NCBI GenBank assembly: GCA_963827135.1
Contig: CAWGZX010000002.1
Span: 1 to 52,142, forward strand
Length of the DNA stretch: 52,142 nucleotides
Source of the DNA: JAJRAN01 sp963827135
Lineage (GTDB): Archaea; Thermoplasmatota; Thermoplasmata; Methanomassiliicoccales; UBA472
Direction: 5' to 3'
Under the pieces are notes generated by a model, which was not told the DNA's origin, did no database searches, and saw only the letters and a list, made by a program, of their open reading frames with translations. Each line of letters starts with the position of its first letter. Position 1 is the first letter of the stretch. Made by a program: the position numbers and the translations under genes. Below are positions 20,125 to 27,326 of this stretch, piece by piece.

Positions 20125-20850
20125 ATGGACTACGAAATCGATTTCGATCTGGTGCTCAAGGCTCGCGGGCGAAGGGTGATGGACGTCAGGAAGGCTAGGA
20201 TTCTGAGGTCCATTAGGGATTCTGGGGACTTGAGGGACGTGGCCAGGTCCCTGTGCCGGGACGAGGCCGGGCTAGTGACGAGCATCGAGAGCCTCAAGGA
20301 CGAGCAGGGTCGGTCTCTGGTCGCTCTCCGCCGAGGAAAGGCATCGCTCTCGGCCGAGGGGGAGAGGCTGCTGGAGACCTATGAAGGCCGGTCCAGGTTC
20401 GTCAAGGAGCAGATCGAGGGCCGCTATCGCAACCCCTTGCTCACCGTGGACGCGATCGTCCCCAAGGACGGAGGACTGGTGGTCGTGCGGCGGGGCAGGT
20501 CCCCCTTCAAGGGAGAGCTTGCTTTGCCGGGAGGGATCGTGGAGTACGGCGAGACGGTCGAGGATGCGGTGGCGAGGGAGGTCGAAGAGGAGACCGGGCT
20601 CGTGACCTCGCCGGAGAGGCTAATCGGCGTACGTTCGATGCCAGACCGCGACCCTAGGGGGCACTTCGTCAGCGTGGTCTTCCTCATGAAAGCGGTCGGG
20701 GGCTCGCTGCGCCCTGGCGATGATGCTGGTGGTGTGGAGGTCGTTCCGTTGGACCCTCTGCCAAACCTGGCCTTCGACCACTCCGATATCGTCAGGGAAT
20801 ACTTGGCTATGGAAAAGACCAATAAGAGAGGCCCGAGGCCGAATCGTTGA
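20125..20850 (+). CDS. Winged-helix (ModE-like) plus Nudix domain protein
   Basis: Length 241. Residues about 10-90 look like a ModE/LysR-type winged helix (MDVRKARILRSIRDSGDL...AGLVTSIESLK...LSAEGERLLETY). Residues 105-230 form a Nudix hydrolase with an intact box (GGIVEYGETVEDAVAREVEE, residues 136-155, continuing ETGLV), including the metal-binding REVEEE. Nudix regulators such as NrtR carry the Nudix domain first and the helix-turn-helix second; here the order is reversed. It may be an NADH/ADP-ribose pyrophosphatase, a ligand-sensing repressor, or both. The following Lrp gene starts 28 bases later. Confidence 0.85.
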   Translation: MDYEIDFDLVLKARGRRVMDVRKARILRSIRDSGDLRDVARSLCRDEAGLVTSIESLKDEQGRSLVALRRGKASLSAEGERLLETYEGRSRFVKEQIEGRYRNPLLTVDAIVPKDGGLVVVRRGRSPFKGELALPGGIVEYGETVEDAVAREVEEETGLVTSPERLIGVRSMPDRDPRGHFVSVVFLMKAVGGSLRPGDDAGGVEVVPLDPLPNLAFDHSDIVREYLAMEKTNKRGPRPNR

Positions 20851-20878
20851 TATCCGAGCGAAGGAATTCGTGGTAGAT

Positions 20879-21313
20879 ATGCAAGACCTGGACGCGGAGA
20901 TACTGCGCCTCCTGCAGAAGGACGGCAAGCTCACCTACGAGCAGATCGGCCAGGCTTTGGGCAGGTCGCCCTCGACCGTCCGTGATAGGATAAAGCGCAT
21001 GGAGGAGGACAGGACCATCCTCGGCTATTCCGCCATTGTCGACGAGTTGAGGGTGGGCCTGGGGGTCGTGGCCTTCATCTCCGCCGACATCTCCTCAGAG
21101 CGCTCCTCTGAGGCTATGACCGCCCTGTACTCGCTCGAGAGCGTGGACGAGGTCATGAACACGACCGGGGAGCGGAGGATAATGATCCGCGTCCACGCCA
21201 AGAACAACGAGGAGCTGATGGAGCTCATCGACAAGAAGATACGGCCATTGGGCTTCGAGGACCTCGAGATCACGGTGATATTAGACCCGATCGTGCGCTT
21301 CCCCGGGCTCTGA
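20879..21313 (+). CDS. Lrp/AsnC-family transcription regulator
   Basis: A 144-residue feast/famine regulator. An N-terminal helix-turn-helix (LDAEILRLLQKDGKLTYEQI, then GRSPSTVRDRIKRMEED) leads into a RAM/AsnC ligand domain (GLGVVAFISADIS...GERRIMIRVHAKNNEELMEL...GFEDLEITVILD). The ATG at 20879 fits the family N-terminus; an in-frame GTG at 20870 is an alternative, and the frame is open further upstream inside the Nudix gene. Operon with the Nudix regulator; the target is unknown. Confidence 0.9.
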   Translation: MQDLDAEILRLLQKDGKLTYEQIGQALGRSPSTVRDRIKRMEEDRTILGYSAIVDELRVGLGVVAFISADISSERSSEAMTALYSLESVDEVMNTTGERRIMIRVHAKNNEELMELIDKKIRPLGFEDLEITVILDPIVRFPGL

Positions 21314-21323
21314 CCCGCGCGCC

Positions 21324-21869
21324 TCACCTGACCCCCCTGGAAATGAGCCAGCAGTTCCTGTCCAAATGGTGATCGGCAAGGATCTTCTCGTGGACTTTGC
21401 AGGCCCTCTGCAGATCGTCCCCGGCTATCGTGCGCCGATCGTATTGGCATATTAATGCCACGTCGATCGGGAAATCAAGGAAGTTGATGCCAGTCTCGTA
21501 GCGGATGAACTCTGGGAAGGCCTCCCTCATCGAGTTGATCCAGGACACGTCCCCCACGATCACGAGGGCCTCGAACCCCTCGCCTTCCGCATTTTCCGCA
21601 GCGTCCTCGAGGTTGTGCAAGGCTCTCTTGCTATAGAACCCTCCATCAGGGATGTATGCATCATCGGTGCGGCGCGATTGGAGCTTTCCCGCGCGGGTCG
21701 CCTCCGCAGGGTCGATGAGCCCCGTCCCCGTCCCTAGTCGGCAGGGCAGCTTGCCGTCCGGTGAGAGCACCAGCATCTTGGCCTTTGCGGGGAGCCAGGC
21801 ATATGCTTCGGTGATCGCGCGCTCCCTCTCCTCATCGTCTCGGTAGAGGTGGAGGACGTGATCCCCCAT
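21324..21869 (-). CDS. MEDS (methanogen/methylotroph DcmR sensory) domain protein
   Basis: A 181-residue single-domain protein of the MEDS family, named for the sensory domain of DcmR and found in methanogens and methylotrophs: MGDHVLHLYRDDEERERA at the start, then LPAKAKMLVLSP, and a C-terminal NFLDFPIDVALICQYDRR. The fold is related to KaiC/RecA ATPases, but no Walker A sequence is visible. The start MGDHV is chosen because longer in-frame starts lie upstream of a TATA-like GTAAATA and of the GGAGG at about 21899-21903. No DNA-binding or kinase domain is fused. Presumed redox or ligand sensor; partner unknown. Confidence 0.8.
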   Translation of the reverse strand: MGDHVLHLYRDDEERERAITEAYAWLPAKAKMLVLSPDGKLPCRLGTGTGLIDPAEATRAGKLQSRRTDDAYIPDGGFYSKRALHNLEDAAENAEGEGFEALVIVGDVSWINSMREAFPEFIRYETGINFLDFPIDVALICQYDRRTIAGDDLQRACKVHEKILADHHLDRNCWLISRGVR

Positions 21870-22014
21870 GCGAAGGCCCTGCGTCCAACGGTTCGTGGTC
21901 TGCCTCCTTTTTTGGCCAATAACCGAGCATTTCCTATTTACAAATTTGTACTGACTGACGGGCTGCTCCAAACATGGCCAATTGATTTAATCCTCCTGTC
22001 CGATCCCCCGGGAG
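21870..22014. promoter_or_regulatory. Divergent promoter, MEDS / SLC13-like permease
   Basis: On the plus strand ATTGATTTAATCC around 21981-21993 predicts a start close to the permease ATG at 22015. On the minus strand GTAAATA near 21936-21942 and GGAGG at about 21899-21903 serve the MEDS gene. No operator repeat recognised. Confidence 0.5.
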
Positions 22015-23301
22015 ATGTCCACGGAGATGTGGTTGGCGCTGGTGATCTTCGCCTTGACCTATGTGCTCATCTCCATCCGCCGTTTCCGTTGGTTCAACAT
22101 CGAGAGGCCGATGGTCGCCCTGCTCGGCGCAGGCCTGATGATCCTCCTGGGCGTGGTGGCTCCGGACGAGGCGCTGGAATCCATCGACCTCAACACATTG
22201 GCCTTGCTCCTGGGCATGATGATACTGGTGGGATGCCTGGAGGTATGCGGCTTCTTCACCTGGGTGTCGCTCCGCATCATCTCCCGTTCCAAGAACCGCC
22301 TGTACCTCCTGATCCTGATCATGGTGGTGACCGCGGTCCTTTCCGCGCTCATCCTGAACGATACCGTTGTCCTCCTCTTCACCCCCATCATAATCAGGAC
22401 CTGCATGCTGATCAAGGCCGACCCCGTGCCTTACATGGTCGCCATCGCCATCTCGGCCAACATCGGCAGCGTGGCCACGGCCGTGGGCAACCCCCAGAAC
22501 GCCTACATCGCCACCCAGTCCGGAATCTCCTTCATAGACTTCTCCGCCGCTATGCTGCCCATCGCGGTGGTGAGCATGCTCGTGGCCATCCCCATGGTCT
22601 GGCTTGCGTTCAGGAAGGACCTCAAGGACGGCAATTCCTGGAACGGCCGCACCATAGACTCGCAGGCTATTTCCAAGCAGGTCGACTTCAAAGGCATGGA
22701 CCGCTCCGTCTGGCTGGTGGGCGGGATCATTCTGGCCGTCTTCATCGGGTTCATCGTCACACCCTACTTGGGGGTGCCGTTGGCCGTGGTGGCCTTCGTG
22801 GGAGGCACGCTCGCCCTCTTCGTCCTCCCTCTGGCCAACAGGAGGACGAGCTCCAAGGCCATCCTGCATGGGGTGGACTGGACGCTACTGCTGTTCTTCA
22901 TTGGGCTGTTCATCGTGCTAAAGGGCGTGGAGACATCCGGCCTGCTGCAGGAGATGGAGGACGCCTTCCAATCGGTGAGCGATGGAGGGCTGTCCACCAT
23001 ACCTGGGCTGAGCTTCTTCACTGCGATATTGTCCAACCTGATCAGCAACGTGCCTGCGGTGATGCTCCTGGCGCCCTACGTGGAGAGCGTCGGTGAGACC
23101 TCGCTCTGGCTGGCGCTAGCCGCCTCCAGCACGTTGGCCGGCAACGCCACCATCCTAGGGGCGGCGGCGAACGTGATCGTGGCGGAGAACGGCGAGAAGC
23201 TGGGCGTGAACATGCCCTTCTGGAGGTTCCTCAAGGTCGGGCTTCCGATAACCATCATCACCTTGATCCTATCGGTGCTCATCCTCGAGCTGCTGGCCTA
23301 G
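22015..23301 (+). CDS. SLC13/ArsB-type ion transporter
   Basis: Polytopic membrane protein of 428 residues with roughly 11-12 hydrophobic segments, belonging to the ion-transporter superfamily that includes ArsB, NhaD and CitM/SLC13. Family marks are the paired re-entrant regions: LNDTVVLLFTPIIIR with ANIGSVATAVGNPQNAYIA in the first half, and SNLISNVPAVMLLAPYV with STLAGNATILGAAANVIVAE in the second. The substrate cannot be told from sequence; Na+/H+ exchange, arsenite and di/tricarboxylates are all handled by relatives. Single-gene unit with a near-leaderless start. Confidence 0.88.
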   Translation: MSTEMWLALVIFALTYVLISIRRFRWFNIERPMVALLGAGLMILLGVVAPDEALESIDLNTLALLLGMMILVGCLEVCGFFTWVSLRIISRSKNRLYLLILIMVVTAVLSALILNDTVVLLFTPIIIRTCMLIKADPVPYMVAIAISANIGSVATAVGNPQNAYIATQSGISFIDFSAAMLPIAVVSMLVAIPMVWLAFRKDLKDGNSWNGRTIDSQAISKQVDFKGMDRSVWLVGGIILAVFIGFIVTPYLGVPLAVVAFVGGTLALFVLPLANRRTSSKAILHGVDWTLLLFFIGLFIVLKGVETSGLLQEMEDAFQSVSDGGLSTIPGLSFFTAILSNLISNVPAVMLLAPYVESVGETSLWLALAASSTLAGNATILGAAANVIVAENGEKLGVNMPFWRFLKVGLPITIITLILSVLILELLA

Positions 23302-23331
23302 CGATGTTTTGGAACGGTCTCCCCCATCTTG

Positions 23332-23346
23332 GATTAGATTTAAAAA
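23332..23346 (+). promoter_or_regulatory. lemA promoter
   Basis: TTAGATTTAAAAAG is an archaeal TATA-type element about 42 bases before the ATG at 23381, predicting a leader of roughly 15 bases. It supports that ATG over longer in-frame starts, which would begin upstream of the promoter. Confidence 0.55.
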
Positions 23347-23380
23347 GAGGGGGCGCATTGCTTCCGACAAGGTCCGACCC

Positions 23381-23950
23381 ATGAACAAGAAGGTCCTAAT
23401 CGTGGTGCTCGTGGTAGGTCTGCTGCTCATCACCGGTATTTTGGTGGCCCTCTCCTACAACGGGGCCGTGAGCAAGGAGCAGACCGTCAACCAGAACCTG
23501 TCCCAGATAAAGAACCGTTACAAGACCAAGTTGGATATCCTTCCTGCGCTCCTTGAGCAGGTGGACAGCTACAAGGTCTATGAGTCAGGGCTGCTGACGA
23601 ACATCACCGAGCTGCGCACGCAGTGGATGAACCAATACAACTCTGGCGCGAGCATCGAAGTGCTGGCCAACACCAGCGCCCGTTTGGACCAGAACCTGAC
23701 GCAGATCGTCCTCACCTGGGAGAACTACCCCGTGCTCACCGCCGACGCCATAGTGAGCCAATACATGGGCGAGGTCGTGGACCAGAACGAGCAGCTCGCT
23801 TATGCCAGGGCGCAGTACAACGCCGCGGTCCAGGATTACAACTCCTTCATCAAGTCGTTCCCCAACAACGTCTTCGCCGGGTCCTTCGGGTTCAGCGAGA
23901 GGCCGTACTGGGGCACGGAGATGCCGGACGACGACGCGTTGAACAACTGA
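23381..23950 (+). CDS. LemA-family membrane protein
   Basis: A 189-residue protein with one N-terminal membrane helix (KKVLIVVLVVGLLLITGILV) followed by an extracytoplasmic helical bundle: VNQNLSQIKNRYKTKLDILP and LAYARAQYNAAVQDYNSFIK are the conserved LemA helices, and the end FPNNVFAGSFGFSERPYW is the family C-terminal signature. Function of LemA is poorly defined (membrane or envelope homeostasis). Nine bases before a TPM-domain gene, a pairing that recurs in bacteria and archaea. Confidence 0.9.
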   Translation: MNKKVLIVVLVVGLLLITGILVALSYNGAVSKEQTVNQNLSQIKNRYKTKLDILPALLEQVDSYKVYESGLLTNITELRTQWMNQYNSGASIEVLANTSARLDQNLTQIVLTWENYPVLTADAIVSQYMGEVVDQNEQLAYARAQYNAAVQDYNSFIKSFPNNVFAGSFGFSERPYWGTEMPDDDALNN

Positions 23951-23959
23951 AGGTGAGCG

Positions 23960-24709
23960 ATGGACCGGGGCAAGCTGACAGCTGTCGCCGTGGCGCTGGT
24001 CATAATCATCGTCGTGGGCGCGGTCGGGACCTATCTCATCCTCAGCGCTGGCGCTCCCGAGGAGGACCTCTCCTGGGTCCCGAGCATAGATCCATACGTG
24101 GACGACCGCGCAAGTGTCATGACCTACGACGACTACGTCGACCTGGACTACTTCTGCTACGCGGTGGAGCTCAACAACTCCTGCGAGATAGCGGTGCTCA
24201 TCGTCAACACCACCCAGCCCATAGGCATCAACGATTACGCCGTCAAGACCTTCGAGAAGAACGGCATAGGGCAGGAGGGAAAGGATAACGGGGTGCTCTT
24301 CGTCTTCTCCTATTCCGAGGAGGCGTGGAGGGTCGTCACTGGCGCAGGCGTCTCCGACATCCTCAACGGGGCGAGGCTCACCGAGCTGAGGCAGCTCTAC
24401 CTCGACCCATACCTCGAGAGCGGGGACTACTCCACTGGGATCAAGCTATTCGTGTACGCGATGGGGCTGGAGCTGGTGGACAACTACACCTCGTCCGGGA
24501 CCGAGCAGTCCGGCAGCACCTTCCTCGGCATAACCCTTCCCTGGTGGCAATGGGCCATCATCGTCATCGTCGTGGTCCTGCTGGTGGTGGGCACCAGGGG
24601 CCGGATTATCCTTTGGATCCCCTACGCGCTGCTCTCGCTCCTCGGAAGGGGAGGGGGCGGCTGGGGCGGTGGAGGGACCGGCGGAGGAGGAGCCCGGGGC
24701 AGATTTTAG
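23960..24709 (+). CDS. TPM-domain (YgcG-like) membrane protein
   Basis: A 249-residue protein with an N-terminal membrane helix (TAVAVALVIIIVVGAVGTYL), an external TPM domain (YVDDRASVMTYDDYVDL...CEIAVLIVNTT...GKDNGVLFVFSYSEEAWRVV), a second membrane helix near residues 195-215, and a Gly-rich cytoplasmic tail (GRGGGGWGGGGTGGGG) typical of the family. Partner of LemA by context. Possible role in membrane protein quality control; unproven in archaea. Confidence 0.88.
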   Translation: MDRGKLTAVAVALVIIIVVGAVGTYLILSAGAPEEDLSWVPSIDPYVDDRASVMTYDDYVDLDYFCYAVELNNSCEIAVLIVNTTQPIGINDYAVKTFEKNGIGQEGKDNGVLFVFSYSEEAWRVVTGAGVSDILNGARLTELRQLYLDPYLESGDYSTGIKLFVYAMGLELVDNYTSSGTEQSGSTFLGITLPWWQWAIIVIVVVLLVVGTRGRIILWIPYALLSLLGRGGGGWGGGGTGGGGARGRF

Positions 24710-24807
24710 GAAAGCTGGGTCATTTTGTCTAAATATTCTACAATCGTACAAACTTTTCCCAAGGCGGGGAATAAACCCAAATAGCTAGAATTTGTTTATA
24801 CTGCACA

Positions 24808-25272
24808 ATGGTAACCGAAGCCGAGGTTGCGATCGCACTGGTATTGGCAGGTGTAGTGCTCCTTGTGATAGAGGCACTCTCGCCGGGGGCATTCCTCTTG
24901 GTACCGGCCACGATCCTAATCATAATCGGGATCTTGGGGTTGATCTATCCAGGATTGCTATTCTCCTACTGGTCCCCCATCATCGCCGTGGTGCTATTCG
25001 TGCCCATGACCTATGTGACAATCAAAGTTTATCAGAGGCTGGCACCCCCGGCTCCACCTCAGACTACTGTGGCCACGTCCCTTGTGGGGCAGAAAGGAGT
25101 GGTGACCAAGACAGTCCAACCTGACAGCCTTACTGGAAAGGTTCGGATCGACCATGACATCTGGAGCGCCACCTCACCGAAGGAGATCAAGGAGGGGACG
25201 CAAGTGGTCGTGAAGAGCAGCGAAGGGGTGCATGTGACGGTCGAGGAGGTCCCTGAAAAAGGGGCAAATTGA
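24808..25272 (+). CDS. NfeD-family membrane protein
   Basis: A short NfeD of 154 residues with three hydrophobic segments (IALVLAGVVLLVIEAL, LLVPATILIIIGILGLIYP, SPIIAVVLFVPMTYVTIKVY) followed by an OB-fold domain from about residue 88 (SLVGQKGVVTKTVQPDSLTG...WSATSPKEIKEGTQVVVKS). It lacks the ClpP-like serine protease half of long NfeD proteins. Encoded 36 bases before an SPFH protein, the standard NfeD-stomatin pair. Confidence 0.9.
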   Translation: MVTEAEVAIALVLAGVVLLVIEALSPGAFLLVPATILIIIGILGLIYPGLLFSYWSPIIAVVLFVPMTYVTIKVYQRLAPPAPPQTTVATSLVGQKGVVTKTVQPDSLTGKVRIDHDIWSATSPKEIKEGTQVVVKSSEGVHVTVEEVPEKGAN

Positions 25273-25308
25273 TGAGTATACTTAGAAGAATGGAGGAGGT
25301 CTGAAGAA

Positions 25309-26394
25309 ATGGTTGATTACTTCGTCGTCGGCCTGGTCATGATCGCCATTGTGGTGATACTGCTTATCCTATCCAGCGGTATCCGGATCATCAGGCCTTA
25401 TGAGCAAGGCATCTACATGAGGCTGGGCAAGTTCATTAGGATCCTGAACTCAGGATTCAACTATGTCACGCCCTTGATCAGCGAGGTGGTGAAGCTCGAC
25501 CTGAGGACACAGGTTCTGGACGTCCCCAGGCAGGAGGTCATCACCAAGGACAACTCGCCCACCAACGTGGACGCCATCATCTACACCAAGGTCATTGACC
25601 CCAAGAAGGCGTTCTTCGAGGTGCAAAACTATCGCGCGGCCACGGTCTACCTGGCCCAAACGACTCTCCGTTCCATCATCGGCGACATGGAACTGGATGA
25701 GATCCTATCCAACCGTGAGCGCATTAACGTCCACCTCAGGGACGTGCTCGACGAAGCCACCGACAAATGGGGTGTCAGGGTCGAGAACGTCGAGATCAGG
25801 GAGGTCGACCCTGCGGCCAAGGTCAAGAACGCCATGGAGGAGCAGACCTCGTCGGAGCGCTTGAGGCGCGCCGCCATCCTGAGGGCGGACGGGGAGAAGA
25901 AGGCTGCGATCCTGACGGCGGAAGGCTCGAAGCGCGCCCGCGTCCTGCAAGCCGAGGGTGTCAGGCAGTCCAAGATCCTTGAGGCGGAGGGCGAGAGGAT
26001 GGCCATCATCCTGCAGGCACAAGGGGAGGCGCAGAAGCTGCGCATACTTTCGGTCGGTGCGAGCACCCTCGACTCCAAGGCTTTGACGGTGCTGTCACTA
26101 GATGCTTTCAAGGCGCTGGGAATGACCCCGTCCACGAAGTTCATCCTGCCGTTCGAGCTCACCAAGCTGGTGGAGAACGTGTCCGAGTACCTCGGTGCCG
26201 GAAGAAGCGTCCCGGAAAGGGAGATCTCCAGGATCGACGAGGTGGAGAGGGTCGTAGGCAAGGCGGAAGACATCCTAGGACCGATCCCCAAGCCCGAGGA
26301 CCTGCGCAGGGACCTGAGCACTCTCGAAGAGGAGCTGAAGAAGGAGACCAAAGAGGTCGAGACCATCACGGAGCGCAAGGATAAGAAGCCCTAG
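25309..26394 (+). CDS. SPFH/stomatin-family membrane protein
   Basis: A 361-residue slipin/stomatin with an N-terminal membrane segment (VVGLVMIAIVVILLILSSGI), an SPFH domain (IRIIRPYEQGIYMRLGKFIR, VDAIIYTKVIDPKKAFFEVQ) and a long Ala/Glu-rich coiled coil (RRAAILRADGEKKAAILTAE and repeats) that drives oligomerisation. GGAGG precedes the ATG. With NfeD it is thought to form membrane microdomain scaffolds. The final 70 residues are charged and probably cytoplasmic. Confidence 0.92.
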   Translation: MVDYFVVGLVMIAIVVILLILSSGIRIIRPYEQGIYMRLGKFIRILNSGFNYVTPLISEVVKLDLRTQVLDVPRQEVITKDNSPTNVDAIIYTKVIDPKKAFFEVQNYRAATVYLAQTTLRSIIGDMELDEILSNRERINVHLRDVLDEATDKWGVRVENVEIREVDPAAKVKNAMEEQTSSERLRRAAILRADGEKKAAILTAEGSKRARVLQAEGVRQSKILEAEGERMAIILQAQGEAQKLRILSVGASTLDSKALTVLSLDAFKALGMTPSTKFILPFELTKLVENVSEYLGAGRSVPEREISRIDEVERVVGKAEDILGPIPKPEDLRRDLSTLEEELKKETKEVETITERKDKKP

Positions 26395-26599
26395 GATTCG
26401 AAAAAAAGCAGAAAGCTCTGGAAACCCCTTCCCATTCCCTTTTATTTGGTATTAACTTCCCAAATGACATCCTGGCGTGGTTCGATTCCGCGAATGAGCT
26501 ACCGTACATCCTCATATAGCACCTCTCCATTGTTCCCGCAACACCAGGCCCGGAATCGCGCCTGGAAGCCGATCGGGACCGCATCAGGAAGGCAGAATA
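26395..26599 (+). promoter_or_regulatory. Promoter and long leader of ABC exporter operon
   Basis: A T-rich block CCCTTTTATTTGG (about 26436-26448) contains a TATA-like element, predicting a start near 26470 and a leader of about 130 bases, unusually long for this window. No riboswitch or gene was recognised in it. A 17-base segment at about 26477-26493 looks like a tRNA T-arm, but no acceptor or other arms match, so no tRNA is called. Confidence 0.4.
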
Positions 26600-27322
26600 A
26601 TGGCCAACATAATCAGGACGGAGAGCGTTTGCAAGACCTATGAGTCAGGGGACATCCGGGTCGAGGCCTTGAAGGATGTCAGCCTATCCATCGACAAGGG
26701 GGAGTTCGTGGCGGTCATGGGACCGTCCGGCTGCGGAAAGACGACCCTGCTCAACTGCCTCTCCGGCATCGATGAGGTGACATCCGGCAAGGTCCTGGTG
26801 GAAGGCAAGGAGATCACCACCATGGACGACGATGCCAAGACCATCTTCCGGGCCAAGAGGATGGGCTTCGTGTTCCAGTTCTTCAACCTCCTACCGGTCC
26901 TGACGGCGGAGGAGAACGTCGAGCTTCCCCTGCTTTTGACCGATTACAATACCAAGGATGCCAGGAAGAAGGCGCAGGAGCTCCTCTCCGCGGTGGGCCT
27001 GAAGGACCGAATGGTCATGCGCCCGTCCCAGCTCTCGGGTGGGGAGCGACAGAGGGTCACCATCGCCCGCGCCTTGGTGAACGATCCCGCCATCATCTGG
27101 GCCGACGAGCCCACTGGCAACCTGGACAAGAAGACCGCTGACGAGGTCGTTTCCCTGATGCGCAGGCTGAACAAGGAGCATGGGGAGACGTTCGTCATCG
27201 TCACCCACGACCCTGAGGTAGGGGCTGTATGCGACCGCATCGTGCACATGCGCGACGGGCTGATCATCGAAGAGAACGGCAACATCCAGAAGGTAACGCA
27301 AGAGATCCGCAGGCTGGGGTGA
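26600..27322 (+). CDS. ABC transporter ATP-binding protein (MacB/LolD type)
   Basis: A 240-residue ATPase with Walker A GPSGCGKTT, Q-loop VFQFFNLLPV, signature LSGGERQR, Walker B IIWADEPTGNLD and the H-loop THD. The Q-loop and DEPTGNLD wording are typical of the MacB/LolD/FtsE group, which couples to FtsX-type permeases acting on lipoproteins, peptides or macrolides by a mechanotransmission mechanism. The permease gene begins 5 bases later. Substrate unknown. Confidence 0.93.
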   Translation: MANIIRTESVCKTYESGDIRVEALKDVSLSIDKGEFVAVMGPSGCGKTTLLNCLSGIDEVTSGKVLVEGKEITTMDDDAKTIFRAKRMGFVFQFFNLLPVLTAEENVELPLLLTDYNTKDARKKAQELLSAVGLKDRMVMRPSQLSGGERQRVTIARALVNDPAIIWADEPTGNLDKKTADEVVSLMRRLNKEHGETFVIVTHDPEVGAVCDRIVHMRDGLIIEENGNIQKVTQEIRRLG

Positions 27323-27326
27323 ACCA

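Noticed and set aside
26470..26500. tRNA-like T-arm (CGTGG-TTCGATT-CCGCG) in the ABC exporter leader
   Set aside because: No matching acceptor stem, anticodon arm or D-arm within 80 bases upstream; treated as coincidence.
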